A stretch of 19,475 nt of DNA from Bacillota bacterium (GCA_023430975.1 JAEYYB010000102.1:1-19475), one strand, 5' to 3'; positions 1 to 7,443 are shown, counted from the stretch's first letter. Notes: generated by a model from the sequence alone, not told the origin. Made by a program: numbers and translations.

Positions 1-172
1 ATAATGGACTTATTTATATCATCATTACCAAAGGTCTTTAAGCAGCGGTTAAAACTTTGTGCTTGATTTGTATTAATTTTTCAAGGTTCATACCCATATT
101 TTAATGTGGGAAAGTTGAGTTATTAATATTAAAGCTTTTAACACATAAAATAGTGGTAAGTATATATATTAG
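1..172. other. Non-coding left edge
   Basis: AT-rich sequence with stops in all frames and no convincing gene. The only structure I see is a small hairpin at 93-110 (CCCATATT / AATGTGGG, one G-U pair, very short loop) without a T tract behind it. It may be the 3' flank of a gene left of the window. Confidence 0.4.
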
Positions 173-271
173 ATGAAAAGTGAATAATCTTTTACATTTG
201 TCTATCGCAAATCCCGTAAAAGCGTTCGTTATTTGCTCTGACAAATGTAAGATTATTAACACTTTTCATAT
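173..271 (+). repeat. Palindromic repeat family 1, copy 1
   Basis: Long imperfect inverted repeat. The left arm starts ATGAAAAGTG and runs to ACATTTGTC at about 202; the right arm starts GACAAATGT at 240 and ends CACTTTTCAT at 270. Inside is a second stem, GCAAAT/ATTTGC, around an 18-nt loop. The central 68 bases (194-261) are identical to 6775-6842 in copy 2, and a diverged inverted copy lies at about 15296-15392. It ends 11 bases before the ribosome site of the ferredoxin gene, so it would fold in that gene's leader if transcribed from further left. A MITE-like element or a mobile structured RNA would both fit; there is no coding capacity. Confidence 0.85.
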
Positions 272-292
272 AGAAAAGTGTGGAGGGATGGT

Positions 293-562
293 ATGATGAA
301 AGTTAGATTTATTAAGAAGACAAAAATAAAAAAGGAAAAGACCATATTGGATGTGGCCAATGATCTAAACTTGAAGATAAAGGCCAGCTGTGATGGCAAA
401 GGCAAATGTGGAAAGTGCATTGTAAGGGTAATTGAGGGGGATGTTTCAGAACTTACAAAAGCGGAGAAAAAGCTCTTGAGTGATGATGAAATTGAGAAGG
501 GATTAAGACTTGCATGTGAAGCGAAAATAACCGGGGATGTAAAGATAGAGATTATAGATTAA
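293..562 (+). CDS. [2Fe-2S] ferredoxin-like protein (CX5CX2C type)
   Basis: Small soluble electron-transfer protein of 89 residues. Cysteines at 33, 39, 42 and 75 form a CX5CX2C...C pattern (SCDGKGKCGKC, then LACEA), as in plant-type [2Fe-2S] domains of reductase subunits and of the N-terminus of ASKHA-type corrinoid-activation proteins. Here the domain stands alone, without fused reductase or ATPase parts. ATG 293 is chosen because GGAGGG (282-287) sits about 5 bases upstream; ATG 296 is equally possible, and GTG 278 would lie upstream of the ribosome site. The leader directly upstream contains a family 1 palindrome. proA follows after a gap of about 96 bases, so co-transcription is possible but nothing links the functions. 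The physiological partner cannot be told from the sequence. Confidence 0.85.
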   Translation: MMKVRFIKKTKIKKEKTILDVANDLNLKIKASCDGKGKCGKCIVRVIEGDVSELTKAEKKLLSDDEIEKGLRLACEAKITGDVKIEIID

Positions 563-658
563 AAATGTTTTTAAATCCATTTGGTTTATGTTAGAATATA
601 ATAAATTCCCGGTTATAAAAGGACAACTATATTTTAAATATATGAGGAGTTGGTAGTA

Positions 659-1954
659 TTGAACATGCAGGAAATTGCCATAAAAGCTAAAGATGCATCT
701 ATTAAGCTTTCCGCAATAAGTGGGGAAATGAAAAATAGAGCTTTGGAAAACATAGCCAAAAAGCTTCAAGAAAGAAAGAATGAGATAATAGAAGCCAATA
801 GGGAAGATTTGCTAAGGAGTGAAAAGGAAAATTTAGCAGCACCTCTTATAAAAAGACTCAAATTCGACGAAAGCAAAATAGCAGATGTAATCGATGGTAT
901 TAAAAGTCTCATAAGCCTTCCCGATCCTGTAGGGGAAACATTATCTTCCACTGAGCTTGATGAAGGATTGGAGCTTTACAGGGTTACCTGCCCTATCGGA
1001 GTAATAGGTATAATATTTGAATCCAGGCCTGATGCATTGGTTCAGATATCTACGCTATGCCTAAAGAGCGGTAACAGTGTTCTTTTAAAAGGTGGTTCCG
1101 AGGCAAGGGATACAAATAGAATTTTAACAAAGATTATAGAAGATGCAACTATAGAGGCTGGTATGCCTCAGGGCTGGATTAGTCAGATAGAAACAAGGTC
1201 AGATGTAAGTGAAATGCTTAAAATGGACGGCTATATCGATCTTATTATTCCAAGAGGATCAAATGAATTTGTAAGGCATATAATGAACAACTCCAAAATA
1301 CCTGTTATGGGCCATGCAGATGGAATTTGTCATTGCTACGTTGAAGAAGATGCTGATATTGATATGGCTGTTAAAATTGTTACGGATTCCAAGACCCAGT
1401 ACGTTGCAGTTTGTAATGCAGCTGAAACGCTGCTTGTGAATGAAAAAATTGCCGCGAATTTTCTCCCTGCACTTAAGCAGCAGCTGGACAAAAAAGATGT
1501 TGAGCTTAGGGGCTGTGAAAAGGTTCAGGGTATTATAGATGCTAAGGCTGCTTCAGAAGATGATTGGGCTACGGAGTACCTGGATTATATTCTTTCTGTT
1601 AAAATCGTCAAGAATATGGATGAAGCAATTGAACATATAAATCGTTATGGATCGGGACATACCGATGCAATTATAACAAAGGACAAATGTAAGGCTGCAA
1701 GCTTTATGAGTCTTGTGGATTCGGGAAATGTTTTCTGGAACTGTTCTACAAGGTTCTCTGATGGGTTCCGTTATGGTTTTGGTGCAGAGGTAGGTATAAG
1801 CACCAGTAAAATCCACGCCAGAGGCCCGGTAGGCTTGGATGGCCTAATTATTTATAAATACAAGCTTATTGGTAATGGACATATTGTTGATGACTATTCA
1901 AAGCATGTAAAGACATTTAAGCATAAGAAGACGGACAAAAATTTCCCTATATAA
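659..1954 (+). CDS. proA: Glutamate-5-semialdehyde dehydrogenase (gamma-glutamyl phosphate reductase)
   Basis: Cytosolic enzyme that reduces gamma-glutamyl phosphate to glutamate-5-semialdehyde with NADPH, the second step of proline synthesis. The protein (431 residues) is co-linear with the ProA branch of the aldehyde dehydrogenase superfamily. Visible motifs are IGIIFESRPDA near residue 118, LKGGSEA, LIIPRGSNEFV, the catalytic-cysteine segment AVCNAAETLLV (Cys252) and FRYGFGAEVGIST near the C-terminus. It is slightly longer than the common ~415 residues because of a short Lys-rich tail. TTG 659 is preferred: GAGGAG (644-649) lies 9 bases upstream, while ATG 665 has 15-base spacing and TTG 650 abuts the ribosome site. 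Its usual partner proB (glutamate 5-kinase) is not adjacent. Confidence 0.93.
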   Translation: MNMQEIAIKAKDASIKLSAISGEMKNRALENIAKKLQERKNEIIEANREDLLRSEKENLAAPLIKRLKFDESKIADVIDGIKSLISLPDPVGETLSSTELDEGLELYRVTCPIGVIGIIFESRPDALVQISTLCLKSGNSVLLKGGSEARDTNRILTKIIEDATIEAGMPQGWISQIETRSDVSEMLKMDGYIDLIIPRGSNEFVRHIMNNSKIPVMGHADGICHCYVEEDADIDMAVKIVTDSKTQYVAVCNAAETLLVNEKIAANFLPALKQQLDKKDVELRGCEKVQGIIDAKAASEDDWATEYLDYILSVKIVKNMDEAIEHINRYGSGHTDAIITKDKCKAASFMSLVDSGNVFWNCSTRFSDGFRYGFGAEVGISTSKIHARGPVGLDGLIIYKYKLIGNGHIVDDYSKHVKTFKHKKTDKNFPI

Positions 1955-2010
1955 AAATTTAAAATGTGCCGATATTAAAATAAAATTGATTAGCTATATT
2001 TACCTATATT

Positions 2011-2039
2011 AAAAGTGATAAATCTATTATAAACACTTT
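2011..2039. repeat. Possible end-only relic of repeat family 1
   Basis: Short inverted repeat in the proA-PBP spacer: AAAAGTGATAAATCT followed closely by AAACACTTT. The two halves resemble the outer ends of family 1 (AAAAGTGAATAATCT and ATTAACACTTTT) with the centre missing, as an internal deletion would leave. The match is short and AT-rich, so chance is possible. Confidence 0.25.
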
Positions 2040-2150
2040 AAACATTAAAATAACCAGATGTGAAAAATATGCTCTTGGAGTAGACTAACTGGATATATTA
2101 AGGTATAAAGTGTTTTTTGAAATAAGTGGCATAGAAAGGTGTGAAGTTTT

Positions 2151-4418
2151 TTGAATGTATCACATAAGATAAAAAAGGGGAGAATTGTTTTTGTATTGTT
2201 TGTTTTTGCTCTTTTGATAACTGCCCTGATTGCAAGGGCTGGCTGGCTTCAAATTGTGGAGGGCGATGAACTAAGGTCAGCAGCATTGGCACAGCAGACG
2301 AGAGATACATTGATATCCCCGAGAAGAGGAAATATATATGACAGGAATAAGAAAGAACTTGCAGTAAGCATACAGTATTATACAATCTCTGCGTGTCCTG
2401 AGAATATGCATAAGCTTAAGCAGGATATCGAAGAAATTGCTTCTATGCTAGCTCAGATTCTTAAGACAGATGAAAGTGAAATTTTGAAGAAGCTAAAGAA
2501 AAAAGATAGTCAATATCAGATGATAATGAGGAAAGTTGATAAGGAAGTAACTGAAAAGGTTAAAGCGTGGGTTAAGGAAAAAAAGATTCAGGGTCTTAAC
2601 TTTGATGAAGAGCCAAAAAGGTATTATCCAGCAGGCAAATTAGCCTCTCATGTTATTGGTTTTACAAACTTTGAAAATCAAGGAATAACTGGTATAGAAC
2701 AGGCAATGGATAAATACCTGAAAGGAAAGCCTGGCAAAATCTTAAGTGAGGTTGATGCCGGAGGCCAGGGAGTAATGCCTGGAGAAAGCAAGGTTATTGA
2801 TGTTAAGGACGGATCGAATGTAGTGCTCACAATTGATGAAGTAATCCAGGATATAGCAGACAAAGCGTTAAGCGAGGCTATATCCCAGTTTAAGGTTGTT
2901 AATGGAGGCACTGCCATTGTAATGGACCCTAGGAATGGCGAAATTCTTGCGATGGTTTCCAAGCCTGATTTTGATCTGAACAACCCAAGTGCGGCACCGG
3001 AAGGTGCAGATAAAACCAAATGGAAGGGTACAAGCGATAATGAAGTGAATTTTCTGTGGAATTCCATATGGAGAAATAAAACACTCGCAGAACCTTATGA
3101 GCCAGGATCAACTTTTAAAACAATTACTGCCGCAATAGGCATAGAAGAAGGGCTTGTAAATCCTGAAACTACTGTAGATGATTTTACATACAGATTAACG
3201 CCAAAGTCACCTAAAATTGATTGCCACCTGCCGAACAGGCATGGTGTTGAGAGTTTCAGGCTCAGCATGTATAGATCTTGTAACCCGGTATATGCAAAGT
3301 TATCACAGGATATTGGGATTGATAAATTTTATGGATATATGAGGGCTTTTGGATTCTATGACAAGACAGGGCTTGATCTTTCAGAAGAGAGTTTGGGGAT
3401 ATTCCAACAAAAGCCTACTAACCTCGATATGGCAGTTGCATCCTTCGGTCAGAGATTTACAATTAACCCATTGCAATTGATAACAGCATATTCAGCTGTT
3501 GCAAATGGAGGCAAACTCTTAAAGCCGCATATTGTAAAAGAAATAACCGATCAGGATGGAAATATTATTGAGAGGACTGAGCCGGAATTAGTAAGGAATG
3601 TACTTTCGAGGCAAACCTGTAATACATTGATGGATATTCTTTTGGGTGTGGTTACAGATCCCAGTGGTACAGGCGGAAAGGCATATGTTAAAGGTTATGC
3701 TGTGGCCGGAAAAACAGGTACAGCGGAAACAACTAAAAATATAAACAGACTGGGCTTGCCGGATGTGGCAAAACAATTTAATGTTGCATGGTCTGCCCCT
3801 ATAGACTACAAGGATACTGAAAGATATATAGCATCCTTTGCAGGGATGGCACCTGCTGATAACCCTGTGATTTCTGTGCTAGTTACCCTTGATTACCCGA
3901 ACATGCTTCAGCATACCGGAGGAGTTGTAGCGGCACCTGCTGCAGGCAAAATAATAGAGGAGACACTTGAATACTTAGGAGTGGAAAGAAAATATACAGA
4001 ACGTGATAAAAAGCTTATTCCAAAGGAATATACGGTTCCTGATGTAAGAAATATGGATATAGAGAAGGCTGCTGCAGAACTAAAAAAGAGCAAACTGGAA
4101 TTTATAAAGGAAGATTTGGGAGACACTAATAATATCAAGGTAATATCACAATACCCTAAACCGGGAACTGTAGTTAGGGAAAACTCATTTATTACCTTGT
4201 ACATGTATAAAACTGATAAACCTGTAATGGTAAAAGTACCTGACTTAAGTAAAAAAACAGTTTTAGAGGCCATAAATGCACTCAATGACATAGGACTTAA
4301 TATTAAGGTCAATGGTGAAGGTTTTGCCGTTTCCCAGTCGGTTCTACCAGGCAAAGAAGTACAGAAAGGATATGAGATCGGAGTTAATTTTGAAACAGAC
4401 AGCAACATAGATGACTAG
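2151..4418 (+). CDS. SpoVD/FtsI-like class B penicillin-binding protein with two PASTA domains
   Basis: Membrane-anchored peptidoglycan DD-transpeptidase that cross-links septal or spore-cortex peptidoglycan on the outer face of the membrane. Order: short cytoplasmic N-terminus, one membrane anchor (about 12-30), PBP dimerisation region opening with the conserved RRGNIYDRN (about 58-66), then the transpeptidase domain with S320-T-F-K323 (active-site Ser320), S376-C-N378 and K521-T-G523. Two PASTA repeats follow at about 627-690 and 693-750. At 755 residues it is longer than B. subtilis SpoVD (one PASTA) and has the two-PASTA layout of PbpB/FtsI, so the symbol is left open. Start TTG 2151 has AAAGGTG about 9 bases upstream, and no closer in-frame ATG exists. 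The gene lies outside any visible mra/mur/fts cluster, suggesting a second copy with a special role such as sporulation. The next gene starts 32 bases downstream. Confidence 0.9.
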   Translation: MNVSHKIKKGRIVFVLFVFALLITALIARAGWLQIVEGDELRSAALAQQTRDTLISPRRGNIYDRNKKELAVSIQYYTISACPENMHKLKQDIEEIASMLAQILKTDESEILKKLKKKDSQYQMIMRKVDKEVTEKVKAWVKEKKIQGLNFDEEPKRYYPAGKLASHVIGFTNFENQGITGIEQAMDKYLKGKPGKILSEVDAGGQGVMPGESKVIDVKDGSNVVLTIDEVIQDIADKALSEAISQFKVVNGGTAIVMDPRNGEILAMVSKPDFDLNNPSAAPEGADKTKWKGTSDNEVNFLWNSIWRNKTLAEPYEPGSTFKTITAAIGIEEGLVNPETTVDDFTYRLTPKSPKIDCHLPNRHGVESFRLSMYRSCNPVYAKLSQDIGIDKFYGYMRAFGFYDKTGLDLSEESLGIFQQKPTNLDMAVASFGQRFTINPLQLITAYSAVANGGKLLKPHIVKEITDQDGNIIERTEPELVRNVLSRQTCNTLMDILLGVVTDPSGTGGKAYVKGYAVAGKTGTAETTKNINRLGLPDVAKQFNVAWSAPIDYKDTERYIASFAGMAPADNPVISVLVTLDYPNMLQHTGGVVAAPAAGKIIEETLEYLGVERKYTERDKKLIPKEYTVPDVRNMDIEKAAAELKKSKLEFIKEDLGDTNNIKVISQYPKPGTVVRENSFITLYMYKTDKPVMVKVPDLSKKTVLEAINALNDIGLNIKVNGEGFAVSQSVLPGKEVQKGYEIGVNFETDSNIDD

Positions 4419-4450
4419 GAATGAAAATTTCATTTGAAAGGAATGTTTGA

Positions 4451-5257
4451 ATGAACTGGATTGATAGGCTTGAAAGGAAGCACCAGCGTTTTTCCATACC
4501 TGGATTGGTAAGATATATAGTAATTGCTACAGCTATATTGTTTGCTTTAAATGAGTTTTCGCAGGGCAGAGTATATGACTTGTTGGAATTGGAAGCTTCA
4601 AAGGTCTTTGGAGGCCAAGTATGGAGACTTGTATCCTTCATTTTTGTTCCTCCGGCTTTGGGTACTTTGGGTGTTATTGCTATAATATTTATGCTGTATA
4701 TATTTTATATATTTGGCACAGCTATGGAAAGTTATTGGGGGAGCTTCAAGCTGACGTTCTATTATTTAATAGGCATGATTTCAGCAATTGTGGCCGCGTT
4801 TATTACTGGATATGGAACATCTGAATTCATCATGTTATCTATTTTCCTTGCATTTGCTTATATTAATCCTGATTTCAAGCTTCTTCTGTTTTTCGTAATA
4901 CCGATGAAAATAAAGTATATTGCCTGGTTTGAAATTCTATATGTGATATATTCTGTTGTATTTAGTCCTATTTATGTGAAAATTGCTGCAATATTATCAT
5001 TTGTAAGCTTCATTGTGTTTTTCGGAAAGGATATGTACTTAAATTGGGTTGAGCCAAGAGTTAAGAAACTGATAAAGAAACAAAAGAGAAAGAAATTCAA
5101 AGTCATTGTACCTGAAAAGAATTTTAAAATCAAACATAAATGCAGGGTCTGCGGGAGGACCTCTGAGGATTACCCGCAATTGAAGTTCGGATACTGCCGT
5201 TCATGTGGAAGTGACTATGAATATTGCAGTGATCATCTTAATAACCATAAACACTAA
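4451..5257 (+). CDS. Rhomboid-like membrane protein, apparently non-proteolytic, with C-terminal zinc ribbon
   Basis: Integral membrane protein of 268 residues with about six hydrophobic segments between residues 18 and 192. It has rhomboid-like landmarks: VWRLVSFIF after the first segment and AMESYWGSFKLTFYYLIG before the third. The rhomboid catalytic GxSG serine motif is absent (the equivalent stretch reads GYGTSEFIM), and I find no histidine in the late membrane segments, so proteolysis is unlikely. A basic stretch (KKLIKKQKRKK, about 206-215) leads to a cytoplasmic tail with C231-x2-C234...C249-x2-C252, a zinc-ribbon spacing, plus C259 and several His. ATG 4451 has GAAAGGA 8 bases upstream. 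The short gap after the PBP gene suggests one transcript, so a role in envelope assembly is plausible but unproven. Confidence 0.75.
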   Translation: MNWIDRLERKHQRFSIPGLVRYIVIATAILFALNEFSQGRVYDLLELEASKVFGGQVWRLVSFIFVPPALGTLGVIAIIFMLYIFYIFGTAMESYWGSFKLTFYYLIGMISAIVAAFITGYGTSEFIMLSIFLAFAYINPDFKLLLFFVIPMKIKYIAWFEILYVIYSVVFSPIYVKIAAILSFVSFIVFFGKDMYLNWVEPRVKKLIKKQKRKKFKVIVPEKNFKIKHKCRVCGRTSEDYPQLKFGYCRSCGSDYEYCSDHLNNHKH

Positions 5258-5263
5258 GTTAAA

Positions 5264-5318
5264 AAAGTGATTTTGTAGTGTATATTAAGGCATGAATGAA
5301 AAGCTACAAAATCACTTT
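5264..5318. terminator. Symmetrical hairpin between convergent genes
   Basis: A perfect 15-bp stem: AAAGTGATTTTGTAG (5264-5278) with CTACAAAATCACTTT (5304-5318), loop 25 bases. It lies 7 bases after the rhomboid-like gene and 17 bases from the stop of the minus-strand gene at 5335. A run of A on the left and ATTTAT on the right give weak U tracts in either direction, so it probably acts as a bidirectional terminator. The large loop and AT-rich stem make it weaker than the one at 18961. Confidence 0.65.
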
Positions 5319-5334
5319 ATTTATGGCCGGTAAA

Positions 5335-5568
5335 TTATAATGTTGTTGTAGATGTGTATTCTACCTTTATTGTGTCGTCTTTTTGTCTCGCCAGCTTTGC
5401 CTTATTACCTCTACCATCTTCAATATTGAGCTTTTCAAGCTTGCATTCAACAAAAAAGTTAACAACGGTTGTTTCAACAAAGCCTGCCCAGTTAAGTTTC
5501 TTTTCCATTATATCTGAGGATACTTCTAAAGTTTCCTCCAAATTATTGTTTTTTTCATCTGTAGACAT
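5335..5568 (-). CDS. Small conserved-type hypothetical protein, 77 residues
   Basis: I do not recognise a family. The product begins with an acidic, polar stretch (STDEKNNNLEETLE), then a more hydrophobic part, NWAGFVETTVVNFFVECKL, and a Lys/Thr-rich end finishing in TSTTTL. There is no signal peptide, membrane segment or metal motif; a single cysteine is present. The start is ATG 5568, because AAAGGTG stands 6 bases upstream; a GTG at 5577 overlaps this ribosome site. The ribosome site and the alternation of charged and hydrophobic residues support a real gene. The gene sits between the bidirectional hairpin and a family 2 repeat. Confidence 0.7.
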   Translation of the reverse strand: MSTDEKNNNLEETLEVSSDIMEKKLNWAGFVETTVVNFFVECKLEKLNIEDGRGNKAKLARQKDDTIKVEYTSTTTL

Positions 5569-5642
5569 GGTTATCACCTTTCCTTATATTTTATCTGTCA
5601 TTTGGACATTTATATAATATCATCTTTAATCGGTTCATGGAA

Positions 5643-5696
5643 GCATTGATAACAATATTGCCTGAAATTATACGGTAAGTAATATTTGGGGCATGC
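5643..5696 (-). repeat. Palindromic repeat family 2, copy 1
   Basis: Imperfect inverted repeat with ends GCATTGATAACAATATT and AATATTTGGGGCATGC. Read on the minus strand, its inner part AAATATTACTTACCGTATAATTTC matches, with a few changes, the cores at about 6925-6950 and 11984-12011. It lies between the small gene at 5335 and the CE7 esterase stop codon, touching the latter. Confidence 0.6.
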
Positions 5697-6659
5697 CTAA
5701 ACATGTAGAAATTCCATCAGTGTCTTATACTTCTTATCGAGGAATCCCGGTATATATTCATGCCCAAAATATCTGAAAACTGAAATCTCCTTTGTACATT
5801 TCAAATGGTTGAATGCAGCAAAAACCGTAGAAGGAGGGGTTATTTGGTCAACAAGCCCAATAGATGTCAGGCAGTGACATTTAATATTTGGTGCATGATT
5901 CATAACATCAAAGTATGAGAGAGTTTTTTTGGCATCAATATCAATCTGTGGATCTGAATTACGTCTGAGAAATTCATTTAATTCGCCATATGGCCCATCT
6001 GGACAAATATCAATTGCCCTATTGAAATGGGATAGAAACGGAAACTCGTTAACTGAGAGAATGGGAATCTGTGATAATGCGGCAGTGGCTAAAGCTAAAC
6101 CCCCTCCCTGACTTTCTCCAACTACAGCGATCTTGTCTTTGTTTACTCCTTCAATAGATGCAAGTATGTTTACAGCTCTGACAGCATCCATGTAAACTGC
6201 CCTGTAATAATATTTTTCCGGGGATAATAAGCCCTTAGACATCCAGCCAGCGTTATGGCCGTGGGGAGATACTACATTATCAACGCTTTCATCTTGTTGA
6301 CCACGGCAAAACATAAAGAGTACCGCATATCCTCGAAGTGCATAGTTCGCAACATCATGGTGTCTTCCGTTAGAAGCCCAGTTATATCCATGGAAATGGA
6401 GAATGCCTGGATGTGGGCCTTGGGACTCAGGGATAGCAAACCATCCTGATATATTGGAATTATTAAAGCCTTTAAAGTTAAGCTTATACATTTTTATACT
6501 TTTTGTAGGATAATCAACAGGATCTAGAGAATATTCAAAAGGGACAGATTTTAATTCTTCAAGAGAAGACTCCCAGAACTTATCAAAATCTTTTTCTCTT
6601 GTTAAAGGCGGTAAATAATTTTCAAGTTCACTTAAAGGCATATCATAGGGTTGATTCAT
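5697..6659 (-). CDS. CE7 family acetyl (xylan) esterase / cephalosporin-C deacetylase
   Basis: Serine hydrolase of the alpha/beta fold that removes acetyl groups from xylo-oligosaccharides and other small acetylated substrates. It has 320 residues, the normal length of the family, and no signal peptide, so it acts in the cytosol on imported sugars. All CE7 signatures are present: R119-G-Q121, nucleophile motif G181-E-S183-Q-G185, Asp271 in GLVDQITPP, and H300-E301. Ser183, Asp271 and His300 would be the triad. The start ATG 6659 has GGAGGT 5 bases upstream on the minus strand. The gene is isolated, with repeats on both sides and the chemotaxis cluster diverging from its promoter side. The biochemical class is secure; the natural substrate is inferred from the cellulolytic setting. 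Confidence 0.93.
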   Translation of the reverse strand: MNQPYDMPLSELENYLPPLTREKDFDKFWESSLEELKSVPFEYSLDPVDYPTKSIKMYKLNFKGFNNSNISGWFAIPESQGPHPGILHFHGYNWASNGRHHDVANYALRGYAVLFMFCRGQQDESVDNVVSPHGHNAGWMSKGLLSPEKYYYRAVYMDAVRAVNILASIEGVNKDKIAVVGESQGGGLALATAALSQIPILSVNEFPFLSHFNRAIDICPDGPYGELNEFLRRNSDPQIDIDAKKTLSYFDVMNHAPNIKCHCLTSIGLVDQITPPSTVFAAFNHLKCTKEISVFRYFGHEYIPGFLDKKYKTLMEFLHV

Positions 6660-6751
6660 AATGTACCTCCGTAATAATTTTTAATGATCGAATGGTTTAT
6701 TTTGTTATTAATAATAATTGGTAGTGTGACGATATTATTATAGATTTATAT

Positions 6752-6852
6752 ATATGAAAAGTGAATAACCTTATACATTTGTCTATCGCAAATCCCGTAA
6801 AAGCGTTCGTTATTTGCTCTGACAAATGTAAGATTATTAACATTTTTCATAT
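6752..6852 (+). repeat. Palindromic repeat family 1, copy 2
   Basis: Near-identical to copy 1: same orientation, ends ATATGAAAAG and TTTTCATAT, and an identical 68-base core at 6775-6842. Differences lie in the outer left arm (AATAACCTTATACATT here, AATAATCTTTTACATT in copy 1) and one base in the right arm. The immediate flanks are AT-rich (TTTATAT and AGTAAAG). It lies about 93 bases upstream of the CE7 esterase start and about 200 bases upstream of cheY. Confidence 0.85.
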
Positions 6853-6884
6853 AGTAAAGTTTAGTGGTTATAATTTTTCATTCC

Positions 6885-6911
6885 TAAGCCCAAGCTTATT
6901 AATACCGATTT
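6885..6911 (+). promoter_or_regulatory. Possible sigma-D (flagellar/chemotaxis) promoter before cheY
   Basis: TAAG (6885-6888), 15 bases, then ACCGATTT (6904-6911) resembles the sigma-D/sigma-28 pattern TAAA-N15-GCCGATAT at 9 of 12 positions. It points toward cheY and would start RNA near the left foot of the hairpin at 6919. No comparably good sigma-A pair was found between here and cheY, although a lone TATAAT occurs at 6987. Confidence 0.4.
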
Positions 6912-6918
6912 TAAAGTA

Positions 6919-6980
6919 ATGACTCAAATATAACTTCCGCTATAAATTTCGCTCAAAAGCGGAGGTAATATTTTAGTCAT
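6919..6980 (+). repeat. Palindromic repeat family 2, copy 2 (large hairpin in the cheY leader)
   Basis: Arms 6919-6941 and 6958-6980 pair at 20 of 23 positions around a 16-base loop (ATGACTC... / ...AGTCAT at the feet, CTTCCGCT / AGCGGAGG near the loop). No T tract follows, so it is not a standard terminator. It shares its core, AAATATAACTTCCG followed by ATAAATTTCGCT, with copy 3 downstream of cheB and in reverse with copy 1 near 5670. It would lie at the 5' end of the chemotaxis transcript if the promoter at 6885 is real. Confidence 0.65.
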
Positions 6981-7056
6981 TGCTAATATAATACAATACA
7001 ATGTAATTATTTTCAAATAATAATTTAATGACACAAAAATCCAGGAGAGTGATTAT

Positions 7057-7410
7057 ATGGCAAGTGTACTTATAGTTGATGATGCAGCATTTATGAGGAC
7101 ATCGTTGAAAATGATGCTTGAAAGGAACGGGTTTACAGTTATCGGAGAAGCGGATAATGGTGCTACAGCTGTTCAAAAGTATATGGAGCTTAATCCTAAT
7201 ATCGTTACAATGGATATAACTATGCCTGTTCTCGATGGCATAGAAGCAACCAAAAAGATTAAGGAAATAGATCCTAAAGCTAATATAATTATTGTATCGG
7301 CTATGGGTCAGGAAGTCTATGTTAGAGATGCTGTGGTTGCAGGAGCGAAAAATTTTATTGTTAAACCGTTTAAGGAAGATCATGTGGTGAAGGTTTTAAG
7401 TTCGTTGTGA
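7057..7410 (+). CDS. cheY: Chemotaxis response regulator CheY
   Basis: Single receiver domain of 117 residues and nothing else, the usual CheY size. The acidic pocket is D8-D9, the phosphoryl acceptor D53 (TMDITMPVLDG), the switch residue S81 (IVSAMG) and the conserved lysine K103 (VKPF). CheA phosphorylates it; in motile bacteria CheY-P binds the flagellar switch. ATG 7057 has AGGAG 9 bases upstream. It heads the che cluster, with cheA starting 33 bases later, so it probably is the cognate CheY of this CheA. Confidence 0.95.
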   Translation: MASVLIVDDAAFMRTSLKMMLERNGFTVIGEADNGATAVQKYMELNPNIVTMDITMPVLDGIEATKKIKEIDPKANIIIVSAMGQEVYVRDAVVAGAKNFIVKPFKEDHVVKVLSSL

Positions 7411-7443
7411 TGATGTTAAGAAATAATTGAGAGAGGTGATTTG

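Noticed and set aside
93..110. Hairpin CCCATATT/AATGTGGG taken as a terminator
   Set aside because: Very short loop, weak stem and no T tract.
3908..4408. 166-codon open frame on the minus strand opposite the PASTA region
   Set aside because: Antisense to conserved PASTA and transpeptidase sequence, no ribosome site.
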